Assembly: GCA_028571325.1 (NCBI GenBank)
Contig: CP116767.1
Coordinates: 1,387,417-1,451,416, forward strand
Reading direction: 5' to 3'
DNA from: Wolbachia endosymbiont of Ctenocephalides felis wCfeF
GTDB taxonomy: Bacteria; Pseudomonadota; Alphaproteobacteria; Rickettsiales; Anaplasmataceae
Length of the DNA stretch: 64,000 bases
Notes under the pieces: generated by a model
What the model was told of the DNA's origin: nothing
The model's input: only the letters and a program-made list of their open reading frames with translations
The model's database searches: none
Shown here: one piece after another, positions 1 through 8,790 of the stretch
Layout of the letters: every line of letters begins with the position of its first letter
Position numbering within the stretch: the stretch's first letter is position 1
Made by a program: the position numbers and the translations under genes

Positions 1-1095
1 AATGGTCAGGAACGTACTTTAACACCGTTTGCCCTTGCTATTTTTTATAATGACCCTGAATCCACTGAAGCTATTTTAGTTACAGCTAAAAAGTTCAATA
101 TATTGAAAGACGTTCTTACTTCTGTAGAAAAGGATGATCATGAAAAAATTCAAAATATCTTACAAAACAGTAGTATAATAGATGAAGTTAGTCAAGTTTT
201 AGATAGCATACTAGTTAAAGATGAAGATGTGCCACAGCCTCAAGCGGAAGCTAATACGTTGAACTTAGAGAAAGTCAAAGCTCTATTACAGAAAGGAGCT
301 GATATTAATCAAAAAGACAAAAAAGGTTTCACTCCTTTATGTGTTGCTGCTAGAAGTGGTAACTTTGATATAGTTCAAGCTCTATTAAATAAAGATGCCA
401 ATGTTGATACACAAACCAATAATGGCTACACTGCTTTACATATTGCTACTTTTAACAATAATTTAGAGATAGTTCAAGCTCTATTAGAAAAAGAGGCTGA
501 TGTTAATATACAAAGCAATGATGGCTATATTGCTTTATATGATGCTGCTAAAAATAACCGCTTAGAGATAGTTCAAGCTCTATTAGATAAAGGAGCTGGT
601 GTTAATATACAAGAAGCCAATAATGGCTACACTGCTTTACATATGGCTGCTGCTAATGGCCATACAAAGATAGTAGAAGCTCTATTAAAAGTGAAAGAAA
701 TCGATGTTAATGCACAAAGTAAATCTGCAGAGACTCCTTTATATTTGGCTGCTCAAAATAGCCGCTTAGAGATAGTTCAAGCTCTATTAGAAAAAAAGGC
801 TGATGTTAATATACAAACCAATAATAATGACTACACTGCTTTACATATAGCCGCTGTTAATGGTTGTACAGATATATTAAAAAGTCTATTACCAAAAGCG
901 ACTTATCCTTTACTGGAAGATACTGAAGGTAACACTCCAATCGACCTAATTAAGGATGAATCTGCAAAAGCTGAGCTTCAAAAACTGATTGAAGACCTAA
1001 AAACTCAAGACACAGCTAAGCCTTCAGTAACAAAACCTGGCAATCAAAACAGCAACACAGTTCATCGGGTTGAAGGTAGCGCAATCAATACATAA
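1..1095 (+). CDS. Ankyrin-repeat protein, 5' end outside the window
   Basis: The reading frame is open from base 1, so the gene starts upstream; the first in-window start-like codon (TTG at 103) is unlikely to be the true start. About seven ankyrin repeats are visible between roughly bases 240 and 890, with TALHIA, TPLYLAA and IVQALLEK motifs. Several repeats are nearly identical at DNA level (the stretch coding EIVQALL recurs near 470, 570 and 770), which suggests recent internal duplication. The C-terminal 50 residues are hydrophilic and low-complexity. Ankyrin proteins in Wolbachia are common, often lie next to prophages, and are candidate secreted host-interaction proteins; that role is inference here. 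No transmembrane segment is visible in this part. Confidence 0.9.
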   Translation, partial: NGQERTLTPFALAIFYNDPESTEAILVTAKKFNILKDVLTSVEKDDHEKIQNILQNSSIIDEVSQVLDSILVKDEDVPQPQAEANTLNLEKVKALLQKGADINQKDKKGFTPLCVAARSGNFDIVQALLNKDANVDTQTNNGYTALHIATFNNNLEIVQALLEKEADVNIQSNDGYIALYDAAKNNRLEIVQALLDKGAGVNIQEANNGYTALHMAAANGHTKIVEALLKVKEIDVNAQSKSAETPLYLAAQNSRLEIVQALLEKKADVNIQTNNNDYTALHIAAVNGCTDILKSLLPKATYPLLEDTEGNTPIDLIKDESAKAELQKLIEDLKTQDTAKPSVTKPGNQNSNTVHRVEGSAINT

Positions 1096-1150
1096 GTTTT
1101 TGTCACTTAAGCATTTTTGAGCACTAATCTGATGGCTGTGTTTCTCATAT

Positions 1151-1215
1151 TTTCCATAATGTATATTATGTAATTTCTAATACTAAGAAAACCATCCCCC
1201 AACCTTTTAGGCAGC
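1151..1215 (+). pseudogene. Remnant of the 3' end of a gene like the one at 20500-21438
   Basis: Bases 1151-1208 match 21345-21402 with one mismatch. The match resumes at 1209-1215 (AGGCAGC) against 21429-21435, leaving out 26 bases. It is therefore a decayed copy of the end of the unknown 312-residue gene on the far side of the prophage region. The rest of 1096-1702 has no gene that I can support. Confidence 0.7.
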
Positions 1216-1475
1216 AAATTGTCGAACCTCCAGATTAGCACTTAGGAGGAAGTATTAAAGTGTCACTTTAGGTATTAAATTATCACTTCAAAAACACTTA
1301 AAATTTTTATCTTTTAGGAAAAAATTCCCAAGACTACCCCCTTATTGGCTTTTGTTGAGAAAATATTAAAATAGTAACTAAATATGTAATCTTTTATATG
1401 ATTGTACTAGCTTGGCTCCCTTAATGGTTGTTTCTTTTCTTTAAAAAATATTAAAATTAATATAACTTTTTAGAG

Positions 1476-1622
1476 TTATTCACAGCTTTTTTTGTCTCTA
1501 TTATATTTATAATAGTATTTCGAGATCATATATACTATGAATCTCCGAAGTACTCACAGCGCATAAAACTATGTATTCCACTGGGTTATCAACAGGGTTA
1601 TTCACAATGCCGTGAATAACCC
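1476..1622. promoter_or_regulatory. Cluster of DnaA-box-like 9-mers with a hairpin
   Basis: TTATTCACA occurs at 1476-1484 and 1598-1606, TTATCAACA at 1586-1594, and TTATTCACG on the minus strand at 1611-1619. All are close to the TTATCCACA DnaA box. The last two form a perfect 11-bp inverted repeat (1595-1605 and 1612-1622) with a 6-base loop. Surrounding DNA is very AT-rich. It may be a replication-related site of the prophage or only a hairpin; the role is not shown. Confidence 0.35.
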
Positions 1623-1702
1623 CATAAGAAAATTAGTATCTCGGTGAGAGGTAAGGAAGGAAATCTTAAAGGAAGAATTTTCTTCTTCCTTTAAGTTGAG
1701 TA

Positions 1703-3679
1703 TTAGCTAATCAAATTAGCAGCACCTAGGTTGTCCACGTCTGGATTATCAGTCACTGAGTTTGGTTTTGACACCGCATATGTAATACCATAAGCAACAA
1801 GCCCAACTCCCAGCGCAGCAGCTACGGCTATGCCGGCTATAGCCAACATTGGTAATGCAACACCGGCAACACCACATCCAACACCAACTGCCAATGCAGC
1901 TATAACACTACAAACACTACCAATTATTATTGGTTTATTAGTAGTTTTTGCTGTGTTTTTTGGCTGTTTCACATTTCCGTTGCTAGGTGAACTTTTTTCC
2001 ACTGGAACCTGATAGATTTTGTTTAGCAAATCATCATATCCAGTTCTGTTTAAAGCAGTTTTCAGTTCTTCACGACTTTCGTCATTAACATATCCTCTAA
2101 ATTTAGAGAGAACTTCAATATAAAACTTTGTCAAGTCATCACTTTCTTTAAGTGCTTCACAAAATGTTTGCTTAAGTTGCTTTTCTCCAGGCAGCTCTAT
2201 GTTAGGTTCTATATAAGATTCTGGATTATCAAAAGATTCGTAAAGCTTAAAAGAAACTATTCCTGTAAGTGATATATCTTCATCTTTTGCAACGCTGAAA
2301 AGAGTTTTCAAGCTTTCTTTATCTGAAATGGCAACGTAGTATTGAGGCAGGGTTATATTCATCATTTTACCATCTTCATTTTCAAGAAATATATGTCCTT
2401 GTCCTACAAACTGATCACAAGCCTGAAATACTTCATCTTTTGCTCTTGTTCTTATTGAACCTAAAATCAATGTATTTGGTAGCAGCGTTTGTAAATCTGC
2501 CATAACCTTATAGCCTATACCGTGTTTTTCCACTACTACGGCATGTAGTCTATGTTCATATTTCCTCAAAAATGCATGAATATCGTGTTCTACTGTGGCA
2601 GGATCGAGCTTTCTTGCCAGTAAGTCTACCCATACAGCACATCGTTTTGGCTCATATGAAATATCACTCTTCACAAAAAATGGCTGAAATACTCCCACTG
2701 CCGTCCTATCGAGAGTGTTGAGTGAACCGCTGTTTAGGTCTATAAAAGCTACCAGGTCTTTATCGCCAATTGTCTTATAAGCAAAATCGATTTTCTTAAA
2801 GTCTTCCTCACGGAATATTCGCCATTTTGACTCCAGCGGATTTTGCATATATTGTGATTGAAAAACATAAGGATCATTATTTTCCTTCAGTTTCAGCTCC
2901 TGCAGTGGTAGTCTATTCTCATCAATACTTGTTCCATCCTCAAGGATTGCAGGTATTATGGTCTTTTCAAATTGCCGCTCCGATTTTTTCTCCAAATAGC
3001 CAAATATATCATGAACACTAATCCTTTGACCAATTACAAAAAACGGCGTATCAGCAGTATTGCGCCTTGAAGTTATACATTGTTCAAATTTTTGACAGGC
3101 ATTAGCGAGGGAAACTCGGCTATTAGCACAGCTCGCGTCATGTAAATCATCAAGAATAATACAGCCACCATATTTACGAATTTCATCAACGTCAAAAGAA
3201 CTATCTCCAGCTCCTGTACCTGTCACATGTCCTGATATTGAAAAGCCATTAACAAAACCGCCTTCTTTGGTTCTGATTACTCGCGTACTTCTGCGACCAA
3301 TTACTTTTACGTTGGGAAAAACTTGGCGATAGAATGGAGATTCAAGCACCATATGTAGCTCACTCATTTTCTCACGCATCAAATCTCTCTGATGCGTGAT
3401 ATACATAAATTTTGCCCTTGGGTTATTACCAAGAGCAAACGCTACATGAAATATAAAACCCAGTGTTGTCTTAGCACAGCGTGGTGGTATATTCCACCAC
3501 TGATTATGTGCTTTTTCAAAAACTAATCGGTTGATGCTATTAAACAGCACCCATAAATAATTTTTACTGTCGTCTTTTCTTTTTAAATTTAATCTGATAC
3601 TAAATACCCGCAGCATGCCTTGAAAGGCAAAGAAGCCAAAATCTTTGCGACATAAAATAATATCTTTTTCATTTAGCAT
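1703..3679 (-). CDS. Phage terminase large subunit fused to a Wolbachia-type membrane tail
   Basis: This would be the ATPase/nuclease motor that packages phage DNA. Residues 64-72 (PPRCAKTTL) fit a variant Walker A, and residues 173-181 (CIILDDLHD) fit Walker B with the DD..HD pattern of terminases. Nuclease acids are plausible at D314 (AFIDLNSG) and E384 (VVVEKHG). After about residue 435 the terminase likeness ends and the usual third nuclease Asp (D..DA) is not seen. A charged linker follows, then two hydrophobic helices (about 583-606 and 609-634) and a short polar tail. At 658 residues it is about 150-200 longer than usual. The tail resembles C-terminal membrane segments of other Wolbachia proteins, so I infer a gene fusion. 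It is the last gene of the minus-strand module, separated from the others by two hairpins. Confidence 0.75.
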   Translation of the reverse strand: MLNEKDIILCRKDFGFFAFQGMLRVFSIRLNLKRKDDSKNYLWVLFNSINRLVFEKAHNQWWNIPPRCAKTTLGFIFHVAFALGNNPRAKFMYITHQRDLMREKMSELHMVLESPFYRQVFPNVKVIGRRSTRVIRTKEGGFVNGFSISGHVTGTGAGDSSFDVDEIRKYGGCIILDDLHDASCANSRVSLANACQKFEQCITSRRNTADTPFFVIGQRISVHDIFGYLEKKSERQFEKTIIPAILEDGTSIDENRLPLQELKLKENNDPYVFQSQYMQNPLESKWRIFREEDFKKIDFAYKTIGDKDLVAFIDLNSGSLNTLDRTAVGVFQPFFVKSDISYEPKRCAVWVDLLARKLDPATVEHDIHAFLRKYEHRLHAVVVEKHGIGYKVMADLQTLLPNTLILGSIRTRAKDEVFQACDQFVGQGHIFLENEDGKMMNITLPQYYVAISDKESLKTLFSVAKDEDISLTGIVSFKLYESFDNPESYIEPNIELPGEKQLKQTFCEALKESDDLTKFYIEVLSKFRGYVNDESREELKTALNRTGYDDLLNKIYQVPVEKSSPSNGNVKQPKNTAKTTNKPIIIGSVCSVIAALAVGVGCGVAGVALPMLAIAGIAVAAALGVGLVAYGITYAVSKPNSVTDNPDVDNLGAANLIS

Positions 3680-3753
3680 TTGACTTTCCTGACATTTTCA
3701 TGTAAACTATTTTAGAATGGGGTTTTTAAAAATTCTTCGATTTATAACAAAAC

Positions 3754-3780
3754 GCACCAGCTAATACTGGTGCTTTTTTT
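3754..3780 (+). terminator. Intrinsic terminator-like hairpin (plus-strand orientation)
   Basis: GCACCAG (3754-3760), a 6-base loop, CTGGTGC (3767-3773), then seven T. In the plus direction this is a textbook intrinsic terminator, yet the flanking genes are on the minus strand. In the minus direction it is followed by GTTTTGTT, so it may act weakly there too. Confidence 0.6.
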
Positions 3781-3878
3781 AATTGACTTTCATAATTTTT
3801 TCAGTTACTCTATATCAGGAATCTTTGTCTCCTTACCTCATGTAGAGTGCAATAGATTTTTTATAAATTTTTATGTTA

Positions 3879-3906
3879 GACGCCAGTGTTAACTGGCGTC
3901 TTTTTT
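3879..3906 (+). terminator. Second terminator-like hairpin (plus-strand orientation)
   Basis: GACGCCAGT (3879-3887), loop GTTA, ACTGGCGTC (3892-3900), then six T. The stem is 9 bp and perfect. It sits directly after the end of the gp7-like gene, where a minus-strand terminator would be expected, but the T-run is on the plus side. Confidence 0.6.
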
Positions 3907-3912
3907 CTATAA

Positions 3913-4410
3913 TTATATTCCTCCCATAGCCTTACCAGCAGCCTTACCAAGCTCAGCTAACATCTGGTTCACAGCTATAAAACGATTATTTATAGCCCCT
4001 CCGTAAGAAGTGTAGCCACTACCGAGTCCTTGTCCTATTTGTGCACCAACTCCATATAGACCTTGCATTCCTCCTAAAGACGAGTTAATAAAATCATTTA
4101 AGCCTTTGGAGGCAAGATCAGAGTTTAAACTTGCAACCTTAGATAGACCATAGCTTGATTGACCAAGCCCACTTGCCCGCAGTTGATTGCCAAGTGCCGT
4201 ATTCATTTGATTGCTAATAAATTGCTGATAAGGGCTACCCTGGTACTGCGATGCTATTTTATTGATAAACCCTCCAGGACCATCCGCCCCAAGCCCTCCA
4301 AGGCCATCCATGAATTTGTTATATAATCCTTTCTGAACCTTAATGTTCTCTTCAAATTGTTGATTAGCTTTAGAACTGCCAAAAAGCCAATCAAATAAAT
4401 CCCCAAACAT
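3913..4410 (-). CDS. P22 gp7-like DNA-ejection protein
   Basis: This 165-residue protein is rich in Gly, Ser, Asn and Gln. Its middle (SPYQQFISNQMNTALGNQ, then ASGLGQSSYGL and repeated GLG/GVGAQIGQGLG) follows the pattern of P22 gp7, an internal virion protein injected with the DNA. P22 gp7 is about 229 residues, so this one is shorter. It overlaps the end of the RuvC-like gene by 20 bp and shares the operon with the portal gene. The gp7 call rests on composition and motif spacing seen by eye, supported by the P22-like neighbours. Confidence 0.6.
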   Translation of the reverse strand: MFGDLFDWLFGSSKANQQFEENIKVQKGLYNKFMDGLGGLGADGPGGFINKIASQYQGSPYQQFISNQMNTALGNQLRASGLGQSSYGLSKVASLNSDLASKGLNDFINSSLGGMQGLYGVGAQIGQGLGSGYTSYGGAINNRFIAVNQMLAELGKAAGKAMGGI

Positions 4411-4939
4411 TATTATCCCTCCTTAAACTATCAAATAAACCAGCTATGGCATCAGTTGTGTGGTCGCACAGCCTAGCCTCAAGCATTGTTTTTATACGTT
4501 CTTTAACAATTTCTTTACGAGCTGTACCAAAATATTTCTTTTTCAGTGAACCACCAAAATAGCGTTTAACCTCACCTGGCCAATGGTTGCAAAACAACCC
4601 TTCCACTATCATTTGTAGTTTCTTATAGTACGACATGTGATTACCTTTCATATACTTCTGCCTGAAGTAATACTGATTATCTTCAAGCAGTACTAAATCT
4701 AGCTCTTGATTTTCACACAACAAGGCATCAATGATTTTTTTATATTCATCACTGATTTGATGTATCGAGGACTGATTAAATCGCCACTGTTTTATATCTA
4801 AAACATAATTACCACAGTAAAGTATATTATCTTTCACATAAGCAAAACCAACGTTCTTACCAAGATCAACGCTTAAAACATTTTCAAGTACATCTTTTAA
4901 TTTTCTTGGACATGGAAATTTTCTTATTTTAAGCTGCAT
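4391..4939 (-). CDS. RuvC-like Holliday junction resolvase/endonuclease of phage type
   Basis: The 182-residue protein has the RNase H-fold acid pattern of RuvC-type resolvases: SVDLGKNVGFAY near residue 23, LLEDNQYY near residue 95, and DHTTDAIAGL near residue 159. Such enzymes cut branched DNA before packaging or during recombination. It starts 11 bp inside the end of the portal gene and runs 20 bp into the gp7-like gene, so the three are translationally linked. P22 itself does not carry it at this place. The exact family is inferred from motifs only. Confidence 0.65.
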   Translation of the reverse strand: MQLKIRKFPCPRKLKDVLENVLSVDLGKNVGFAYVKDNILYCGNYVLDIKQWRFNQSSIHQISDEYKKIIDALLCENQELDLVLLEDNQYYFRQKYMKGNHMSYYKKLQMIVEGLFCNHWPGEVKRYFGGSLKKKYFGTARKEIVKERIKTMLEARLCDHTTDAIAGLFDSLRRDNNVWGFI

Positions 4940-6602
4940 TACTCTTCTCCCTTAACATTTTTTCTTCATGAGCATTGCGCATTTCTTCCCGCAAAACAGC
5001 TAACTGTTCAGCCAGTAGGTCAACCTCGGCTTTTAGCTCTGCAATTCTTTCTTTTGATTTTATCTCAAGTAGTTTTATATCCTGATCTGTCGGTTGCTGT
5101 GCCTGCTGCTGCACTTGCTGCTGTAGCTGCTGACCAATATTCAGCACTTTATCACGTAAAATCTTACTGCTTACAGTATCTTTATTTAAGAGCATTTCTG
5201 CCAGAAGTTCGATGCTTACTTGCTGATTAGCAATACCACTCGCACCAAGATATTGCATGACACTTAGCATCAATTCATTATCTTTTTCACGTTGTTTTTC
5301 TAAAGATTCACTGATTTTAATTTTTACGTTTGTTTGCCTGCTAAAATTAACTAAAATCTCTAAAGTCTCATCATCTTGCGCTAGTTGATACGGAAGTAAG
5401 GAAAGCAGGACATTTCCTACTTGATTGAGCGTAATCTGGTGAGCAAAATAGTATGAAGTGACGCTGCCTTCATTTTCCCTCAATTTATCACGTAAAGCAG
5501 CAGCAGATGAATATTTGCTGTCTTTGACAACACTCGTAGTGTCACTCCAGATTTGTGACAACAAACTCAAAGATTGTTGCATCAGTATTGTAAGGTTTGG
5601 GTCAGAATCAACTGGTGGTATAACAATAGGCTGAATACCTTCCACTGGTGCATATTCCAGCAACAGTTCACGACGATCTCTAAAACGTTGAGCTTTCTCA
5701 CCGCTGACACTTGCTTGTGGCACTAAAAAGCGGGGCTCACGACATTTAGCATCATCAGTCAGCCTTGTAGCACACAAATTATAGACTTTTTGTGCATCAC
5801 GGCATAAGGCGCCAAGTGGTCTTGTCACCTCTCGATTATCAACATAATGAGAGCAGCCGCCATGAAACACCAGTGGCAAATATCTGTGACCATATAATTT
5901 TTTAGTTTCAAGAATTTCCTCGTTAGTAAAACGATAAAAAGTTATACCATCATCTTTTTTTAAATATAGATCAGTAACTTCTATATAAGGAACAGTGTCT
6001 TCGTCTTTAAATTCTAATTTTGCAATTTTAGCTTGGGAATAGTCCATTTTTTCCAAGCTAGTTTTATATAAGCGATGAATAATACCACAGTAACGCCCAT
6101 CGCCCTTATGCGGTTCATTACTATGTGGATCAAAAAAAAAGCTTTCAGTACCGTTTATTGCCCTGATTTTAAACGTCAATTCATCATCTTCTATATCTTC
6201 ATTGTTGTAACCAAAACCAACATAAAGTGCAGAATATCCGCCTATTATCGCTTCTTTTAGCGCTTTACTATATTCAACATGGTGGCCTTGACTAAAGATC
6301 AAATCAGTGATACAATTATGCATTGTTTGCATAATTGCTGGATCAGGACTTTCACCATTAATCTTAAGTTCTAAGTCGTATTTTTTACCGCGAACAGTAT
6401 CTAAAATTCTCTCAGCCATCGTAAAGGTGACATTGAAAACTATAGGTTCTATACCAACACTCAGCAGCTCTCGCTGCTCATTCTCGGTATATTGCTGCCC
6501 CATAATTACGAATTTGTGCTGACGTTTCGCTTGCTGAATATTTTGACTCCAATAGTCAAACCAGCTATTTCTCAGTCTTGTCAGGCATTCAAGCTTAGTC
6601 AT
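4929..6602 (-). CDS. P22-type portal protein
   Basis: The 557-residue protein would form the dodecameric ring at the head vertex through which DNA passes. The N-terminal region (GIEPIVFNVTFTMAERILDTVRGK) fits the start of P22-like portals, followed by GGYSALYVGFGY, FFFDPHS and a long helical section. The C-terminus is Gln-rich (near residues 488-503) and then forms a charged coiled coil to the end, comparable to the barrel of the P22 portal. Its start overlaps the stop of the upstream gene (ATGA). Usual phage WO portals are of another (lambda-like) family, so this is a distinct phage lineage. Confidence 0.8.
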   Translation of the reverse strand: MTKLECLTRLRNSWFDYWSQNIQQAKRQHKFVIMGQQYTENEQRELLSVGIEPIVFNVTFTMAERILDTVRGKKYDLELKINGESPDPAIMQTMHNCITDLIFSQGHHVEYSKALKEAIIGGYSALYVGFGYNNEDIEDDELTFKIRAINGTESFFFDPHSNEPHKGDGRYCGIIHRLYKTSLEKMDYSQAKIAKLEFKDEDTVPYIEVTDLYLKKDDGITFYRFTNEEILETKKLYGHRYLPLVFHGGCSHYVDNREVTRPLGALCRDAQKVYNLCATRLTDDAKCREPRFLVPQASVSGEKAQRFRDRRELLLEYAPVEGIQPIVIPPVDSDPNLTILMQQSLSLLSQIWSDTTSVVKDSKYSSAAALRDKLRENEGSVTSYYFAHQITLNQVGNVLLSLLPYQLAQDDETLEILVNFSRQTNVKIKISESLEKQREKDNELMLSVMQYLGASGIANQQVSIELLAEMLLNKDTVSSKILRDKVLNIGQQLQQQVQQQAQQPTDQDIKLLEIKSKERIAELKAEVDLLAEQLAVLREEMRNAHEEKMLREKSNAA

Positions 6603-8425
6603 TGCCTTCCCACTTCACGCAACCCTACTCTAACACCACTCATTGCCGTTTTTTTCAGCGTTTCCATGATAAAACCACTTTGCTCTTCAATAATTCTTCC
6701 TTGTAAAGCTGCTAGTAGTTTTCGTGTTACTGGATCTTTAGAAGAACCAAAAGAATATTGAGCAAATAATTTGGCAATTTGCCCATCGGCAAATCCATTG
6801 AGACCTATTCTTGCTAAAACTTCTCTAATAGCTCCTCCAGACAAATTACCAAACCATCCTGTTTTATTAGCAAAATCTAGCAATTTTTCTGAAGCAATAG
6901 GTGCTATGTACCTATTTCTAATAGTATTAGCATTTTCTAATAAAAACCCTTTAATTATTTGGTCTTTAGCGAAAGTTCCATTATCAATGGCAATTTTTTC
7001 TGGTAATTCACCAAATATCTCAGCTACTTTTCTAACGTTTCCTTTTTCTAAAGCACTTTTCGCACCACTTAGCAGCCCCATCGTTTTACTGACATTGGCA
7101 CGCAGTGGCAAAAAACGTTCCTCTATTTTGCTTACAATATCTCTAAATTGATTTTCTGGTATGCCATATTTTTCAGCCAGTTTACGAGAGGATTCTCTGA
7201 ATCCTGATAATATCTCAGAAAATTCTTTGGCTGTATAACTTCCCTCTTTACCAGAAAATTTCTTTGCTAAATCCCTAGTAACAATTTTTTGAAAAGGATT
7301 GACAGCGGTATTCTTTAAAAACTCTCCTACATCATTTACTTTAATGTCTGGTACATCTTTTATTGCAGCATCAAAACCACGGCTGACTACATTACGTACA
7401 GGTTCCCTGCCTTGTTTAAAAAGACCTTTTACTGCCTTTCCACCTTTAGACACTACGCTACCCAGTCCATGACCTGCCAAAATTAAAAGCGCATCTTCTT
7501 CCGTATCAGTAAACGCATTAGGGAATGCATCTGGATCACCAGCTATAATCCTTTCAGCAGCCGTTCCGAGGTAGGCTCCTACCAAAGATCCAAGGCTACC
7601 ACCTATAAATATTCCAATAGGTCCTAAAGGAGATCCGAGCGCTGCTCCTATTGCAACAGCAGGAACATCTGCAATTATCTGTAGTCCCAGTTCCCGCAGA
7701 AAATTTTTCTTTATTTCTTTTGGTTCTTCACTTACCATAGAATTGCCTGATAGTTTGATCAAGGCATCGACCTCAGCCTCACTTAAACCCTCGATCTGAC
7801 TATCAAGCTTTCTAGTAACCTCTTCTTTCATAGTTGCTTGTATCTGCGGATCTTGCAGTAGACTACCAAGCTGAGTCTCATTTAGACCTCTAACTTTCTT
7901 CTGAATATCTCCAGCACGAGCCCCAAGCTTTTCCCGTGTTTCATCAAAAAACTTCCTCCAACTTTCGGCTGAGAGTTTATTGACATCGAATTTCTCTTTA
8001 AAAGATTTCACTGAATATTCAGTCATCGGCAAGCCCTCTATTTGCATAATTGCTGGCAAAAGCTCACCTTCTAAATATCGACTAAACTCATTGCGAGCAT
8101 TGACTGCATCTTTGCCCCTGACAAGATCCATAATCGAATTAATTTTATTTCCATATAATAGCTTGGAGTATTTAGAATCAGGCAAAGCACCAAGCTTTTC
8201 AGCAGTACCTAGCTTTTCATACGCTAAATCTATCGCTCTTTGATATCTCGGTAAATTTGAGATGTAAGTTTTCTCTTCAGGTAACAGCTCATTAGCCTTA
8301 AGTTGCCGCTCTGTATACTGCTTTTGCAATTCTTCAAGGATTTTCCTCTGCGAAAGTTTTTGCTCATATTTACCCTCATACCCCGCCAACAATGTTGCAA
8401 AAAACGTAAAATTAGAGAAAAGCAT
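6599..8425 (-). CDS. Phage internal/ejection-type protein, 5' end displaced by the recombinase insertion
   Basis: As it stands this reads 608 residues from an ATG at 8425, but the first ~15 residues (to FFATLLAG) are encoded by the inserted recombinase element, whose edge is at 8378. The phage-derived part begins at EGKYEQKLSQRK. It has long helical stretches and one Gly-rich hydrophobic segment (AALGSPLGPIGIFIGGSLG and on, about residues 260-290) that could enter a membrane. This fits an internal virion protein used in DNA ejection, as does its place between the hub and portal genes, but I recognise no specific family. The original start is probably at 10375. Whether the present ATG is used is unknown. 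Confidence 0.55.
   Translation of the reverse strand: MLFSNFTFFATLLAGYEGKYEQKLSQRKILEELQKQYTERQLKANELLPEEKTYISNLPRYQRAIDLAYEKLGTAEKLGALPDSKYSKLLYGNKINSIMDLVRGKDAVNARNEFSRYLEGELLPAIMQIEGLPMTEYSVKSFKEKFDVNKLSAESWRKFFDETREKLGARAGDIQKKVRGLNETQLGSLLQDPQIQATMKEEVTRKLDSQIEGLSEAEVDALIKLSGNSMVSEEPKEIKKNFLRELGLQIIADVPAVAIGAALGSPLGPIGIFIGGSLGSLVGAYLGTAAERIIAGDPDAFPNAFTDTEEDALLILAGHGLGSVVSKGGKAVKGLFKQGREPVRNVVSRGFDAAIKDVPDIKVNDVGEFLKNTAVNPFQKIVTRDLAKKFSGKEGSYTAKEFSEILSGFRESSRKLAEKYGIPENQFRDIVSKIEERFLPLRANVSKTMGLLSGAKSALEKGNVRKVAEIFGELPEKIAIDNGTFAKDQIIKGFLLENANTIRNRYIAPIASEKLLDFANKTGWFGNLSGGAIREVLARIGLNGFADGQIAKLFAQYSFGSSKDPVTRKLLAALQGRIIEEQSGFIMETLKKTAMSGVRVGLREVGRQ
8378..8401 (+). repeat. Left 24-bp inverted repeat of the recombinase element
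   Basis: This is the exact reverse complement of 10313-10336. It marks one edge of the insertion. The other arm runs from TTTGCAAC to GGGGTAT. Confidence 0.85.
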
Positions 8426-8538
8426 TTCTCGAAAACTTCTATGTCCAAAAACAAGAGTGCCATTTATTTATAGTGCCAACAATCAATTAACCATCAGTTT
8501 CAATGAATGATATGAACATATTATTTCAAGGAAAGGTC

Positions 8539-8790
8539 ATGGGGAATAAGAGATTAGCTATACGGATTAGCTGTAGCTATGAAACTAACCGGTTGGCAGA
8601 AAAGTATTTGTTAGATGCTTATGAAAAAGCCGTGTCAAAGCAAGTAAGCCAAAAAAATTTAAAACATAAGAATGGGATTCAAGGAGGATCAAATGGTAAC
8701 AGTGAGTTTATATGCAAGAGTTTCTTCAGGGAAACAAGCACAAGAAAATACAATAGCAAGTCAAGTTGCAGCTTTAGAGAAGCAAATTAG
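8539..8790 (+). CDS. Small ORF upstream of the recombinase, possibly DUF2924-like
   Basis: I chose ATG 8539 because AAGGAAAGG lies just upstream; an ATG at 8503 has no such site. The product is 83 residues and starts MGNKRLAIRISCSYETNRLA, faintly like the RLAxRI core of DUF2924 proteins that often precede phage serine recombinases. The 3' third overlaps the recombinase start in another frame and is probably not ancestral sequence. It may be a truncated remnant. The function is unknown. Confidence 0.35.
   Translation: MGNKRLAIRISCSYETNRLAEKYLLDAYEKAVSKQVSQKNLKHKNGIQGGSNGNSEFICKSFFRETSTRKYNSKSSCSFREAN

Noticed and set aside
1830..2012. Plus-strand ORF rich in Ala, Thr and Pro
   Set aside because: It is the antisense of the hydrophobic terminase tail.
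8230..8463. Minus-strand ORF of 77 residues around the left element edge
   Set aside because: It is out of frame with the long phage protein and stops soon; the 6599-8425 frame is the coding one.
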